Origin: Siphonodentalium dalli
Taxonomy: Eukaryota > Mollusca > Scaphopoda > Gadilida > Siphonodentaliidae
Assembly (NCBI GenBank): GCA_032622095.1
Contig: CP136063.1
Span: 10,271,814-10,335,813, forward strand
DNA: 64,000 nucleotides
Direction of reading: 5' to 3'
In this document: piece by piece, positions 22,891 through 36,880 of the stretch
Position numbering within the stretch: the stretch's first letter is position 1
How the letters are laid out: each line of letters opens with the position of its first letter
Program-made: the position numbers and the translations under genes
The notes under the pieces: generated by a model
What the model was told of the DNA's origin: nothing
Database searches by the model: none
The model's input: only the letters and a program-made list of their open reading frames with translations

Positions 22891-23010
22891 TGATATGTGC
22901 GGGAAATCAAGTATCAGCATGAGTCACTTAACCGAACATCACTCGTATCCATGTGATATGTGCGGGAAATCAAGTATAATTATAAGTCACTTAACCTTAC
23001 ATCGCTCATA

Positions 23011-23345
23011 TCCGTGTGCGGGAAATCAAGTATCATTATAAGTCACTTAACCGAACATCACTCGTATCCATGTGCGGGAAATCAAGTATCATAATAAGTC
23101 ACTTAACCGAACATCGCTCGTATCCGTGTGATATGTGCGGGAAATCAAGTATCATTATAAGTCACTTAACCTTACATCGCTCGTATCCGTGTGCGGGAAA
23201 TCAAGTATCATTATAAGTCACTTAACCGAACATCGCTCGTATCCGTGTGATATGTGCGGGAAATCAAGTATCATTATAAGTCACTTAACCTTACATCGCT
23301 CGTATCCATGTGCGGGAAATCAAGTATCATTATAAGTCACTTAAC
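23011..23345 (+). repeat. 119-bp dimeric subarray
   Basis: Three steps at 23,016, 23,135 and 23,254, exactly 119 bp apart. Each dimer joins a 63-bp unit to a 56-bp unit that lacks 7 bp (tgatatgtgcggg shortened to tgcggg). Confidence 0.85.
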
Positions 23346-23939
23346 CGAACATCGCTCGTATCCGTGTGATATGTGCGGGAAATCAAGTATCATTATAAGT
23401 CACTTAACCTTACATCGCTCGTATCCGTGTGATATGTGCGGGAAATCAAGTATCATTATAAGTCACTTAACCGAACATCGCTCGTATCATGTGATATGTG
23501 CGGGAAATCAAGTATCATTATAAGTCACTTAACCTTACATCGCTCGTATCCGTGTGATATGTGCGGTAAATCAAGTATCATTATAAGTCACTTAACCTTA
23601 CATCGCTCGTATCCGTGTGATATGTGCGGGAAATCAAGTATCATTATAAGTCACTTAACCGAACATCGCTCGTATCATGTGATATGTGCGGGAAATCAAG
23701 TGTAATTATAAGTCACTTAACCGAACATCGCTCGTATCGTGTGATATATGCAGGAAATCAAGTATCATTATAAGTCACTTAACCTTACATCGCTCGTATT
23801 AATGTGATATGTGCGGGAAATCAAGTATCATTATAAGTCACTTAACCTTACATCGCTCTTATCGTGTCATATGTGCGTGAAATCAAGTATCATTATAAGT
23901 CACTTAACTGAACATAGCTCGTATCGTGTGATATGTGCG

Positions 23940-24110
23940 GGAAATCAAGTATAAATTATATGGTCATGTACATTATTAAAATCCATGTGATATGTGCGGG
24001 AAATCAAGTATCAGTATGAATCACGTAAACATATAACATAATTTATACAAGTAGTCGTCCGTATCCATGTGATGTGTGCGGGAAATCAAGTATCAGCATG
24101 AGTCACTTAA
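23940..24110 (+). repeat. Second copy of the founder flank inside the array
   Basis: The array is interrupted by 'aaattatatggtcatgtaca', matching 'aaattatatggtcgtgtaaa' at about 22,818. Further on, 'gtcgtccgtatccatgtgat' matches the sequence just before the first unit at about 22,877, followed by the same rare unit variant (atcagcatgagtcac). A block holding relic finger plus first units was duplicated, with internal loss. Confidence 0.75.
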
Positions 24111-24194
24111 CCTTACATCGCTCGTATCCGTGTGATATGTGCGGGAAATCAAGTATCATAAGTCATTTAACTTTACATCGCGCGTATCCATGTG

Positions 24195-26300
24195 ATATGT
24201 GCGGGAAATCAAATACATGTATAATTATGAGTCACTTAACCGAACATCGCTCGTATCGTGTGATGTGTGCGGGAAATCAAGTACATGTATCATTATAAGT
24301 CACTTAACCGAACATCGCTCGTATCGTTGATATGTGCGGGAAATCAAGTACATGTATAATTATGAGTCACTTAACCGAACATCGCTCGTATCGTGTGATA
24401 TGTGCGGGAAATCAAGTACATGTATCATTATAAGTCACTTAACCGAACATCGCTCGTATCATGTGATATGTGCGGGAAATCAGGTAGTATTATAAGTCAC
24501 TTAACCTTACATCGCTCGTATCCATGTGATATGTGCGGGAAATCAAGTATAATTATAAGTCACTTAACCGAACATCCCTCGTATCGTGTGATATGTGCGG
24601 GAAATCAAGTATCATTATAAGTCACTTAACCGAACATCGCTCGTATCGTGTGATATGTGCGGGAAATCAAGTATCATTATAAGTCACTTAACCTTACATC
24701 GCTCGTATCCATGTGATATGGGCGGGAAATAAAGTATCATTATAATTCACCTAACCTTACATCGCTCGTATCCATGTGATATGTGCGGGAAATCAAGTAC
24801 ATGTATAATTATAAGTAACTTAACTGAACATAGCTCGTATCGTGTGATATGTGAGGGAAATCAAGTATCATTATAAGTCACTTAACCGAACATCGCTCTT
24901 ATCGTGTGATATGTGTGGGAAATCAAGTATTATTATAAGTCACTTAACCGAACATCGCTCGTATCGTGTGATATGTGCGGGAAATCAAGTATCATTGTAA
25001 GTCACTTAACCGAACATCGCTCTTATCGTGTGATATATGTGGGAAATAAAGTATTATTATAAGTCACTTAACCTTGCAGCGCTCGTGTCCATGTGATATG
25101 TGCGGGAAATCAAGTATCAGTATAAGTCACTTACCATTACATCGCTCTTATCCGTGTGATATGTGGAGGGGAATCAAGTATCATTATAAGTCACCTAACC
25201 TTACATCGCTCGTATCGTGTGATATGTGAGGGAAATCAAGTATCATTATAACTCCTTAACCTTACATCGCTCGTATCGTGTGATATGTGCGGGAAATCAA
25301 TTATCATTATAAGTCACTTAACCTTACATCGCTCGTATCCATGTGATATACGCGGGAAATAGAGTATCATTATAATTCACCTAACCTTACATCGCTCGTA
25401 TCCATGTGATATGTGCGGGAAATCAAGTACATGTATAATTATAAGTAACTTAACTGAACATAGCTCGTATTGTGTGATATGTGAGGGAAATCAAGTATCA
25501 TTATAAGTCACTTAACCGAACATCGCTCTTATCGTGTGATATGTGTGGGAAATCATGTATCATTATAAGTCACCTAACCTTACATCGCTCATATCGTGTG
25601 ATATGTGAGGGAAATCAAGTATCATTATAACTCATTAACCTTACATCGCTCGTATCGTGTGATATGTGTGGGAAATCAAGTATCATTATAAGTCACTTAA
25701 CCTTACATCGCTCGTATCCATGTGATATACGCGGGAAATAGAGTATCATTATAATTCACCTAACCTTACATCGCTCGTATCCATGTGATATGTGCGGGAA
25801 ATCAAGTACATGTATAATTATAAGTAACTTAACTGAACATAGCTCGTATTGTGTGATATGTGAGGGAAATCAAGTATCATTATAAGTCACTTAACCTTAC
25901 ATCGCTCGTATCCATGTGATATGTGCGGGAAATAAAGTATCATTATAAGTCACTTACCATTACATCGCTCTTATCCGTGTGATATGTGGAGGGGAATCAA
26001 GTATCATTATAAGTCACCTAACCTTACATCGCTCGTATCGTGTGATATGTGAGGGAAATCAAGTATCATTATAGCTCATTAACCTTACATCGCTCGTATC
26101 GTGTGATATGTGGGGGAAATCAAGTATCATTATAAGTCACTTAACCTTACATCGCTCGTATCCATGTGATATACGCGGGAAATAGAGTATCATTATAATT
26201 CACCTAACCTTACATCGCTCGTATCCATGTGATATGTGCGGGAAATCAAGTACATGTATAATTATAAGTAACTTAACTGAACATAGCTCGTATTGTGTGA
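24195..26300 (+). repeat. Subarray with 6-bp acatgt insertion units
   Basis: Units with 'caagtacatgtat' in place of 'caagtat' (6 bp longer) occur at about 24,210, 24,280, 24,350, 24,417, 24,797, 25,427, 25,806 and 26,250, and nowhere further right that I noticed. A linked block with the unusual 'gatatacgcgggaaatagag' recurs at 25,351, 25,730 and 26,174, so a segment of about 380-440 bp was tandemly copied. Confidence 0.75.
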
Positions 26301-29300
26301 TATGTGAGGGAAATCAAGTATCATTATAAGTCACTTAACCGAACATCGCTCGTATCGTGTGATATGTGTGGGAAATCAAGTATTATTATAAGTCACTTAA
26401 CCGAACATCGCTCGTATCGTGTGATATGTGTGGGAAATCAAGTATCATTATAAGTCACTTAACCGAACATCGCTCTTATCGTGTGATATGTGTGGGAAAT
26501 AAAGTATTATTATAAGTCACTTAACCTTACAGCGCTCGTATCCATGTGATATGTGCGGGAAATCAAGTATCATTATAAGTCACTTAACATTACATCGCTC
26601 GTATCCGTGTGATATGTGAGGGGAATCAAGTATCATTATAAGTAACTTAACCTTACATCGCTCGTATCGTGTGATATGTGAGGGAAATCAAGTATCATTA
26701 TAAGTCACTTAACCGAACATCGCTCGTATCGTGTGATATGTGAGGGAAATCAAGTATCATTATAAGTCACTTAACCGAACATCGCTCGTATCGTGTGATA
26801 TGTAAGGGAAATCAAGTATCATTATAAGTCACTTAACCGAACATCGCTCGTATCGTGTGATATGTGAGGGAAATCAAGTATCATTATAAGTCACTTAACA
26901 TTACATCGCTCGTATCGTGTGATATGTGAGGGAAATCAAGTATCATTATAAGTAACTTAACATTACATCGCTCGTATCGTGTGATATGTGAGGGGAATCA
27001 AGTATCATTATAAGTCACTTAACATTACATCGCTCGTATCGTGTGATATGTGAGGGAAATCAAGTATCATTATAAGTCACTTAACCTTACATCGCTCGTA
27101 TCGTGTGATATGTGCAGGAAATCAAGTATCATTATAAGTAACTTAACATTACATCGCTCGTATCCGTGTGATATGTGAGGGGAATCAAGTATCATTATAA
27201 GTTACTTAACCTTACATCGCTCGTATCGTGTGATATGTGCGGGAAATCAAGTATCATTATAAGTCACTTAACCGAACATCGCTCGTATCCGTGTGATATG
27301 TGCAGGAAATCAAGTATCATTATAAGTCAGTTAGCATTACATCGCTCGTATCGTGTGATATGTGAGGGGAATCAAGTATCATTATAAGTCACTTAACATT
27401 ACATCGCTCGTATCGTGTGATATGTGCGGGAAATCAAGTATCATTATAAGTAACTTAACATTACATCGCTCGTATCGTGTGATATGTGAGGGAAATCAAG
27501 TATCATTATAAGTAACTTAACGAACATCGCTCGTATCCGTGTGATATGTGAGGGGAATCAAGTATCAATGTAAGTCACTTAACCTTACATCGCTCGTATC
27601 GTGTGATATGTGAGGGGAATCAAGTATCATTATAAGTAACTTAACATTACATCGCTCGTATCATGTGATATGTGAGGGAAATCAAGTATCATTATAAGTA
27701 ACTTAACGAACATCGCTCGTATCCGTGTGATATGTGAGGGGAATCAAGTATCAATGTAAGTCACTTAACCTTACATCGCTCGTATCGTGTGATATGTGAG
27801 GGGAATCAAGTATCATTATAAGTAACTTAACATTACATCGCTCGTATCGTGTGATATGTGAGGGGAATCAAGTATCAATGTAAGTCACTTAACATTACAT
27901 CGCTCGTATCGTGTGATATGTGAGGGGAATCAAGTATCATTATAAGTAACTTAACCGAACATCGCTCGTATCGTGTGATATGTGAGGGGAATCAAGTATC
28001 ATTATAAGTAACTTAACATTACATCGCTCGTATCGTGTGATATGTGAGGGGAATCAAGTATCAATGTAAGTCACTTAACATTACATCGCTCGTATCGTGT
28101 GATATGTGAGGGGAATCAAGTATCATTATAAGTCACTTAACCGAACATCGCTCGTATCGTGTGATATGTGAGGGGAATCAAGTATCATTATAAGTCACTT
28201 AACATTACATCGCTCGTATCGTGTGATATGTGAGGGGAATCAAGTATCATTATAAGTAACTTAACCGAACATCGCTCGTATCGTGTGATATGTGAGGGGA
28301 ATCAAGTATCATTATAAGTAACTTAACCGAACATCGCTCGTATCGTGTGATATGTGAGGGGAATCAAGTATCATTATAAGTAACTTAACATTACATCGCT
28401 CGTATCATGTGATATGTGAGGGGAATCAAGTATCAATGTAAGTCACTTAACATTACATCGCTCGTATCGTGTGATATGTGAGGGGAATCAAGTATCATTA
28501 TAAGTCACTTAACCGAACATCGCTCGTATCGTGTGATATGTGAGGGGAATCAAGTATCATTATAAGTAACTTAACCGAACATCGCTCGTATCGTGTGATA
28601 TGTGAGGGGAATCAAGTATCATTATAAGTAACTTAACATTACATCGCTCGTATCCGTGTGATATGTGAGGGGAATCAAGTATCAATGTAAGTCACTTAAC
28701 ATTACATCGCTCGTATCGTGTGATATGTGAGGGGAATCAAGTATCATTATAAGTAACTTAACCGAACATCGCTCGTATCGTGTGATATGTGAGGGGAATC
28801 AAGTATCATTATAAGTAACTTAACCGAACATCGCTCGTATCGTGTGATATGTGAGGGGAATCAAGTATCATTATAAGTAACTTAACATTACATCGCTCGT
28901 ATCGTGTGATATGTGAGGGGAATCAAGTATCATTATAAGTAACTTAACATTACATCGCTCGTATCGTGTGATATGTGCAGGGAATCAAGTATCATTATAA
29001 GTCACTTAACATTACATCGCTCGTATCGTGTGATATGTGAGGGGAATCAAGTATCAATGTAAGTAACTTAACCGAACATCGCTCGCATCGTGTGATATGT
29101 GCAGGAAATCAAGTATCATTATAAGTAACTTAACCTTACATCGCTCGTATCGTGTGATATGTGAGGGGAATCAAGTATCATTATAAGTAACTTAACCGAA
29201 CATCGCTCGTATCGTGTGATATGTGAGGGGAATCAAGTATCATTATAAGTAACTTAACATTACATCGCTCGTATCGTGTGATATGTGAGGGGAATCAAGT

Positions 29301-29849
29301 ATCATTATAAGTAACTTAACATTACATCGCTCGTATCGTGTGATATGTGCAGGAAATCAAGTATCATTATAAGTAACTTAACATTACATCGCTCGTATCC
29401 GTGTGATATGTGAGGGGAATCAAGTATCAATGTAAGTCACTTAACATTACATCGCTCGTATCGTGTGATATGTGCAGGAAATCAAGTATCATTATAAGTC
29501 ACTTAACATTACACCGCTCGTATCGTGTGATATGTGAGGGGAATCAAGTATCATTATAAGTAACTTAACCGAACATCGCTCGTATCGTGTGATATGTGAG
29601 GGGAATCAAGTATCATTATAAGTAACTTAACCGAACATCGCTCGTATCGTGTGATATGTGAGGGGAATCAAGTATCATTATAAGTAACTTAACATTACAT
29701 CGCTCGTATCGTGTGATATGTGAGGGGAATCAAGTATCATTATAAGTCACTTAACATTACATCGCTCGTATCGTGTGATATGTGAGGGGAATCAAGTATC
29801 ATTATAAGTCACTTAACCGAACATCGCTCGTATCGTGTGATATGTGAGG

Positions 29850-32800
29850 GGAATCAAGTATCAATGTAAGTCACTTAACATTACATCGCTCGTATCGTGT
29901 GATATGTGAGGGGAATCAAGTATCATTATAAGTCACTTAACATTACATCGCTCGTATCGTGTGATATGTGCAGGAAATCAAGTATCATTATAAGTAACTT
30001 AACATTACATCGCTCGTATCATGTGATATGTGAGGGAAATCAAGTATCAATGTAAGTCACTTAACATTACATCGCTCGTATCCATGTGATATGTGCAGGA
30101 AATCAAGTATCATTATAAGTAACTTAACATTACATCGCTCGTATCCGTGTGATATGTGAGGGAAATCAAGTATCAATGTAAGTCACTTAACATTACATCG
30201 CTCGTATCATGTGATATGTGCGGGAAATCAAGTATCATTATAAGTAACTTAACATTACATCGCTCGTATCCGTGTGATATGTGAGGGAAATCAAGTATCA
30301 ATGTAAGTCACTTAACATTACATCGCTCGTATCGTGTGATATGTGCGGGAAATCAAGTATCATTATAAGTAACTTAACATTACATCGCTCGTATCGTGTG
30401 ATATGTGAGGGAAATCAAGTATCAATGTAAGTCACTTAACATTACATCGTTCGTATCATGTGATATGTGCGGGAAATCAAGTATCATTATAAGTAACTTA
30501 ACATTACATCGCTCGTATGCGTGTGATATGTGAGGGAAATCAAGTATCATTATAAGTCACTTAACATTACATCGCTCGTATCCTTGTGATATGTGAGGGG
30601 AATCAAGTATCAATGTAAGTCACTTAACATTACATCGCTCGTATCATGTGATATGTGAGGGAAATCAAGTATCATTATAAGTCACTTAACATTACATCGC
30701 TCGTATCCGTGTGATATGTGCAGGAAATCAAGTATCATTATAAGTCACTTAACCTTACATCGCTCGTATCGTGTGATATGTGAGGGGAATCAAGTATCAT
30801 TATAAGTTACTTAACCTTACATCGCTCGTATCGTGTGATATGTGAGGGAAATCAAGTATCATTATAAGTCACTTAACCGAACATCGCTCGTATCGTGTGA
30901 TATGTGAGGGAAATCAAGTATCATTATAAGTAACTTAACATTACATCGCTCGTATCGTGTGATATGTGAGGGAAATCAAGTATCAATGTAAGTCACTTAA
31001 CATTACATCGCTCGTATCCATGTGATATGTGAGGGGAATCAAGTATCATTATAAGTCACTTAACCGAACATCGCTCGTATCGTGTGATATGTGAGGGGAA
31101 TCAAGTATCAATGTAAGTCACTTAACATTACATCGCTCGTATCATGTGATATGTGAGGGGAATCAAGTATCATTATAAGTTACTTAACCTTACATCGCTC
31201 GTATCGTGTGATATGTGAGGGGAATCAAGTATCAATGTAAGTCACTTAACATTACATCGCTCGTATCGTGTGATATGTGAGGGAAATCAAGTATCATTGT
31301 AATTCACTTAACATTACATCGCTCGTATCGTGTGATATGTGAGGGGAATCAAGTATCATTATAAGTAACTTAACATTACATCGCTCGTATCGTGTGATAT
31401 GTGAGGGAAATCAAGTATCATTATAAGTAACTTAACCTTACATCGCTCGTATCGTGTGATATGTGAGGGAAATCAAGTATCATTATAAGTCACTTAACCG
31501 AACATCGCTCGTATCGTGTGATATGTGCGGGAAATCAAGTATCATTATAAGTCACTTAACCTTACATCGCTCGTATCGTGTGATATGTGAGGGAAATCAA
31601 GTATCAATGTAAGTCACTTAACATTACATCGCTCGTATCGTGTGATATGTGAGGGGAATCAAGTATCATTATAAGTCACTTAACATTACATCGCTCGTAT
31701 CGTGTGATATGTGAGGGGAATCAAGTATCATTATAAGTCACTTAACATTACATCGCTCGTATCGTGTGATATGTGAGGGGAATCAAGTATCATTATAAGT
31801 CACTTAACCGAACATCGCTCGTATCGTGTGATATGTGCGGGAAATCAAGTATCATTATAAGTCACTTAACCTTACATCGCTCGTATCGTGTGATATGTGA
31901 GGGGAATCAAGTATCATTATAAGTCACTTAACCGAACATCGCTCGTATCGTGTGATATGTGCGGGAAATCAAGTATCATTATAAGTCACTTAACCTTACA
32001 TCGCTCGTATCATGTGATATGTGAGGGGAATCAAGTATCAATGTAAGTCACTTAACATTACATCGCTCGTATCGTGTGATATGTGAGGGGAATCAAGTAT
32101 CATTATAAGTCACTTAACATTACATCGCTCGTATCGTGTGATATGTGCAGGAAATCAAGTATCATTATAAGTAACTTAACATTACATCGCTCGTATCATG
32201 TGATATGTGAGGGAAATCAAGTATCAATGTAAGTCACTTAACATTACATCGCTCGTATCATGTGATATGTGCGGGAAATCAAGTATCATTATAAGTAACT
32301 TAACATTACATCGCTCGTATCATGTGATATGTGCGGGAAATCAAGTATCATTATAAGTAACTTAACATTACATCGCTCGTATCGTGTGATATGTGAGGGA
32401 AATCAAGTATCAATGTAAGTCACTTAACATTACATCGCTCGTATCATGTGATATGTGCGGGAAATCAAGTATCATTATAAGTAACTTAACATTACATCGC
32501 TCGTATCGTGTGATATGTGAGGGAAATCAAGTATCAATGTAAGTCACTTAACATTACATCGCTCGTATCATGTGATATGTGCGGGAAATCAAGTATCATT
32601 ATAAGTAACTTAACATTACATCGCTCGTATCCGTGTGATATGTGAGGGAAATCAAGTATCATTATAAGTCACTTAACATTACATCGCTCGTATCCTTGTG
32701 ATATGTGAGGGGAATCAAGTATCAATGTAAGTCACTTAACATTACATCGCTCGTATCATGTGATATGTGAGGGAAATCAAGTATCATTATAAGTCACTTA

Positions 32801-35800
32801 ACATTACATCGCTCGTATCCGTGTGATATGTGCAGGAAATCAAGTATCATTATAAGTCACTTAACCTTACATCGCTCGTATCGTGTGATATGTGAGGGGA
32901 ATCAAGTATCATTATAAGTTACTTAACCTTACATCGCTCGTATCGTGTGATATGTGAGGGAAATCAAGTATCATTATAAGTCACTTAACCGAACATCGCT
33001 CGTATCGTGTGATATGTGAGGGAAATCAAGTATCATTATAAGTAACTTAACATTACATCGCTCGTATCGTGTGATATGTGAGGGAAATCAAGTATCAATG
33101 TAAGTCACTTAACATTACATCGCTCGTAGACATGTGATATGTGAGGGGAATCAAGTATCATTATAAGTCACTTAACCGAACATCGCTCGTATCGTGTGAT
33201 ATGTGAGGGGAATCAAGTATCAATGTAAGTCACTTAACATTACATCGCTCGTATCATGTGATATGTGAGGGGAATCAAGTATCATTATAAGTTACTTAAC
33301 CTTACATCGCTCGTATCGTGTGATATGTGAGGGGAATCAAGTATCAATGTAAGTCACTTAACATTACATCGCTCGTATCGTGTGATATGTGAGGGAAATC
33401 AAGTATCATTGTAATTCACTTAACATTACATCGCTCGTATCGTGTGATATGTGCGGGAAATCAAGTATCATTATAAGTCACTTAACCTTACATCGCTCGT
33501 ATCGTGTGATATGTGAGGGAAATCAAGTATCAATGTAAGTCACTTAACATTACATCGCTCGTATCGTGTGATATGTGAGGGGAATCAAGTATCATTATAA
33601 GTCACTTAACCGAACATCGCTCGTATCATGTGATATGTGCGGGAAATCAAGTATCATTATAAGTCACTTAACATTACATCGCTCGTATCGTGTGATATGT
33701 GAGGGGAATCAAGTATCAATGTAAGTAACTTAACCGAACATCGCTCGTATCCTTGTGATATGTGCAGTAAATCAAGTATCATTATAAGTCACTTAACATT
33801 ACATCGCACGTATCCTTGTGATATGTGAGGGAAATCAAGTATCAATGTAAGTCACTTAACATTACATCGCTCGTATCGTGTGATATGTGCAGGAAATCAA
33901 GTATCATTATAAGTCACTTAACATTACATCGCACGTATCCTTGTGATATGTGAGGGAAATCAAGTATCATTATAAGTCACTTAACATTACATCGCTCGTA
34001 TCATGTGATATGTGAGGGAAATCAAGTATCAATGTAAGTCACTTAACATTACATCGCTCGTATCGTGTGATATGTGAGGGAAATCAAGTATCATTATAAG
34101 TCACTTAACATTACATCGCTCGTATCATGTGAAATGTGAGGCAAATCAAGTATCAATGTAAGTAACTTAACCGAACATCGCTCGTATCCTTGTGATATGT
34201 GCAGTAAATCAAGTATCATTATAAGTAACTTAACATTACATCGCTCGTATCATGTGATATGTGCGGGAAATCAAGTATCATTATAAGTAACTTAACATTA
34301 CATCGCTCGTATCGTGTGATATGTGAGGGGAATCAAGTATCAATGTAAGTAACTTAACCGAACATCGCTCGTATCCTTGTGATATGTGCAGTAAATCAAG
34401 TATCATTATAAGTAACTTAACATTACATCGCTCGTATCCTTGTGATATGTGAGGGAAATCAAGTATCAATGTAAGTCACTTAACATTACATCGCTCGTAT
34501 CATGTGATATGTGAGGGAAATCAAGTATCATTATAAGTAACTTAACATTACATCGCTCGTATCGTGTGATATGTGAGGGGAATCAAGTATCATTATAAGT
34601 AACTTAACATTACATCGCTCGTATCCTTGTGATATGTGCAGTAAATAAAGTATCATTATAAGTAACTTAACATTACATCACTCGTATCATGTGATATGTG
34701 AGGGGAATCAAGTATCAATGTAAGTAACTTAACCGAACATCGCTCGTATCCTTGTGATATGTGCAGTAAATCAAGTATCATTATAAGTAACTTAACATTA
34801 CATCGCTCGTATCCTTGTGATATGTGAGGGAAATCAAGTATCAATGTAAGTCACTTAACATTACATCGCTCGTATCATGTGATATGTGCGGGAAATCAAG
34901 TATCATTATAAGTAACTTAACATTACATCGCTCGTATCGTGTGATATGTGAGGGAAATCAAGTATCAATGTAAGACACTTAACATTACATCGCTCGTATC
35001 GTGTGATATGTGAGGGAAATCAAGTATCATTATAAGTCACTTAACATTACATCGCTCGTATCCTTGTGATATGTGAGGGAAATCAAGTATCAATGTAAGT
35101 CACTTAACATTACATCGCTCGTATCGTGTGATATGTGAGGGGAATCAAGTATCATTATAAGTCACTTAACATTACATCGCTCGTATCCTTGTGATATGTG
35201 AGGGAAATCAAGTATCAATGTAAGTCACTTAACATTACATCGCTCGTATCGTGTGATATGTGAGGGGAATCAAGTATCATTATAAGTCACTTAACATTAC
35301 ATCGCTCGTATCGTGTGATATGTGAGGGGAATCAAGTATCAATGTAAGTCACTTAACATTACATCGCTCGTATCCTTGTGATATGTGCAGGAAATCAAGT
35401 ATCATTATAAGTAACTTAACATTACATCGCTCGTATCATGTGATATGTGAGGGAAATCAAGTATCAATGTAAGTCACTTAACATTACATCGCTCGTATCG
35501 TGTGATATGTGCGGGAAATCAAGTATCAATGTAAGTCACTTAACATTACATCGCTCGTATCCTTGTGATATGTGCAGGAAATCAAGTATCATTATAAGTA
35601 ACTTAACATTACATCGCTCGTATCATGTGATATGTGAGGGAAATCAAGTATCAATGTAAGTCACTTAACATTACATCGCTCGTATCCATGTGATATGTGC
35701 ATGAAATCAAGTATCATTATAAGTAACTTAACATTACATCGCTCGTATCCGTGTGATATGTGAGGGAAATCAAGTATCAATGTAAGTCACTTAACATTAC

Positions 35801-36880
35801 ATCGCTCGTATCGTGTGATATGTGAGGGAAATCAAGTATCATTATAAGTAACTTAACATTACATCGCTCGTATCCGTGTGATATGTGAGGGAAATCAAGT
35901 ATCAATGTAAGTCACTTAACCTTACATCGCTCGTATCGTGTGATATGTGAGGGAAATCAAGTATCATTATAAGTTACTTAACATTACATCGCTCGTATCA
36001 TGTGATATGTGCGGGAAATCAAGTATCATTATAAGTAACTTAACATTACATCGCTCGTATCGTGTGATATGTGAGGGAAATCAAGTATCAATGTAAGTCA
36101 CTTAACATTACATCGCTCGTATCATGTGATATGTTCGGGAAATCAAGTATCATTATAAGTAACTTAACATTACATCGCTCGTATCCGTGTGATATGTGAG
36201 GGAAATCAAGTATCATTATAAGTCACTTAACATTACATCGCTCGTATCCTTGTGATATGTGAGGGGAATCAAGTATCAATGTAAGTCACTTAACATTACA
36301 TCGCTCGTATCATGTGATATGTGAGGGAAATCAAGTATCATTATAAGTCACTTAACATTACATCGCTCGTATCCGTGTGATATGTGCAGGAAATCAAGTA
36401 TCATTATAAGTCACTTAACCTTACATCGCTCGTATCGTGTGATATGTGAGGGGAATCAAGTATCATTATAAGTTACTTAACCTTACATCGCTCGTATCGT
36501 GTGATATGTGAGGGAAATCAAGTATCATTATAAGTCACTTAACCGAACATCGCTCGTATCGTGTGATATGTGAGGGAAATCAAGTATCATTATAAGTAAC
36601 TTAACATTACATCGCTCGTATCGTGTGATATGTGAGGGAAATCAAGTATCAATGTAAGTCACTTAACATTACATCGCTCGTATCCATGTGATATGTGAGG
36701 GGAATCAAGTATCATTATAAGTCACTTAACCGAACATCGCTCGTATCGTGTGATATGTGAGGGGAATCAAGTATCAATGTAAGTCACTTAACATTACATC
36801 GCTCGTATCATGTGATATGTGAGGGGAATCAAGTATCATTATAAGTTACTTAACCTTACATCGCTCGTATCGTGTGATAT
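29850..36880 (+). repeat. Triplicated 1.0-1.4-kb higher-order segment
   Basis: Two marker variants, 'cattgtaattcactt' at 31,297 and 33,409 and 'tccttgtgatatgtgagggg' at 30,581 and 32,693, are both 2,112 bp apart. The second marker recurs with the same neighbours at 36,247, a further 3,554 bp on. Approximate copies are 29.85-31.32, 32.02-33.43 and 35.99-36.88 kb. Confidence 0.75.
34281..34844 (+). repeat. 375-bp (six-unit) local duplication
   Basis: The three-unit pattern with tgaggggaatc, tgcagtaaatc and tgagggaaatc at 34,281-34,469 returns exactly 375 bp later at 34,656-34,844. Confidence 0.75.
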
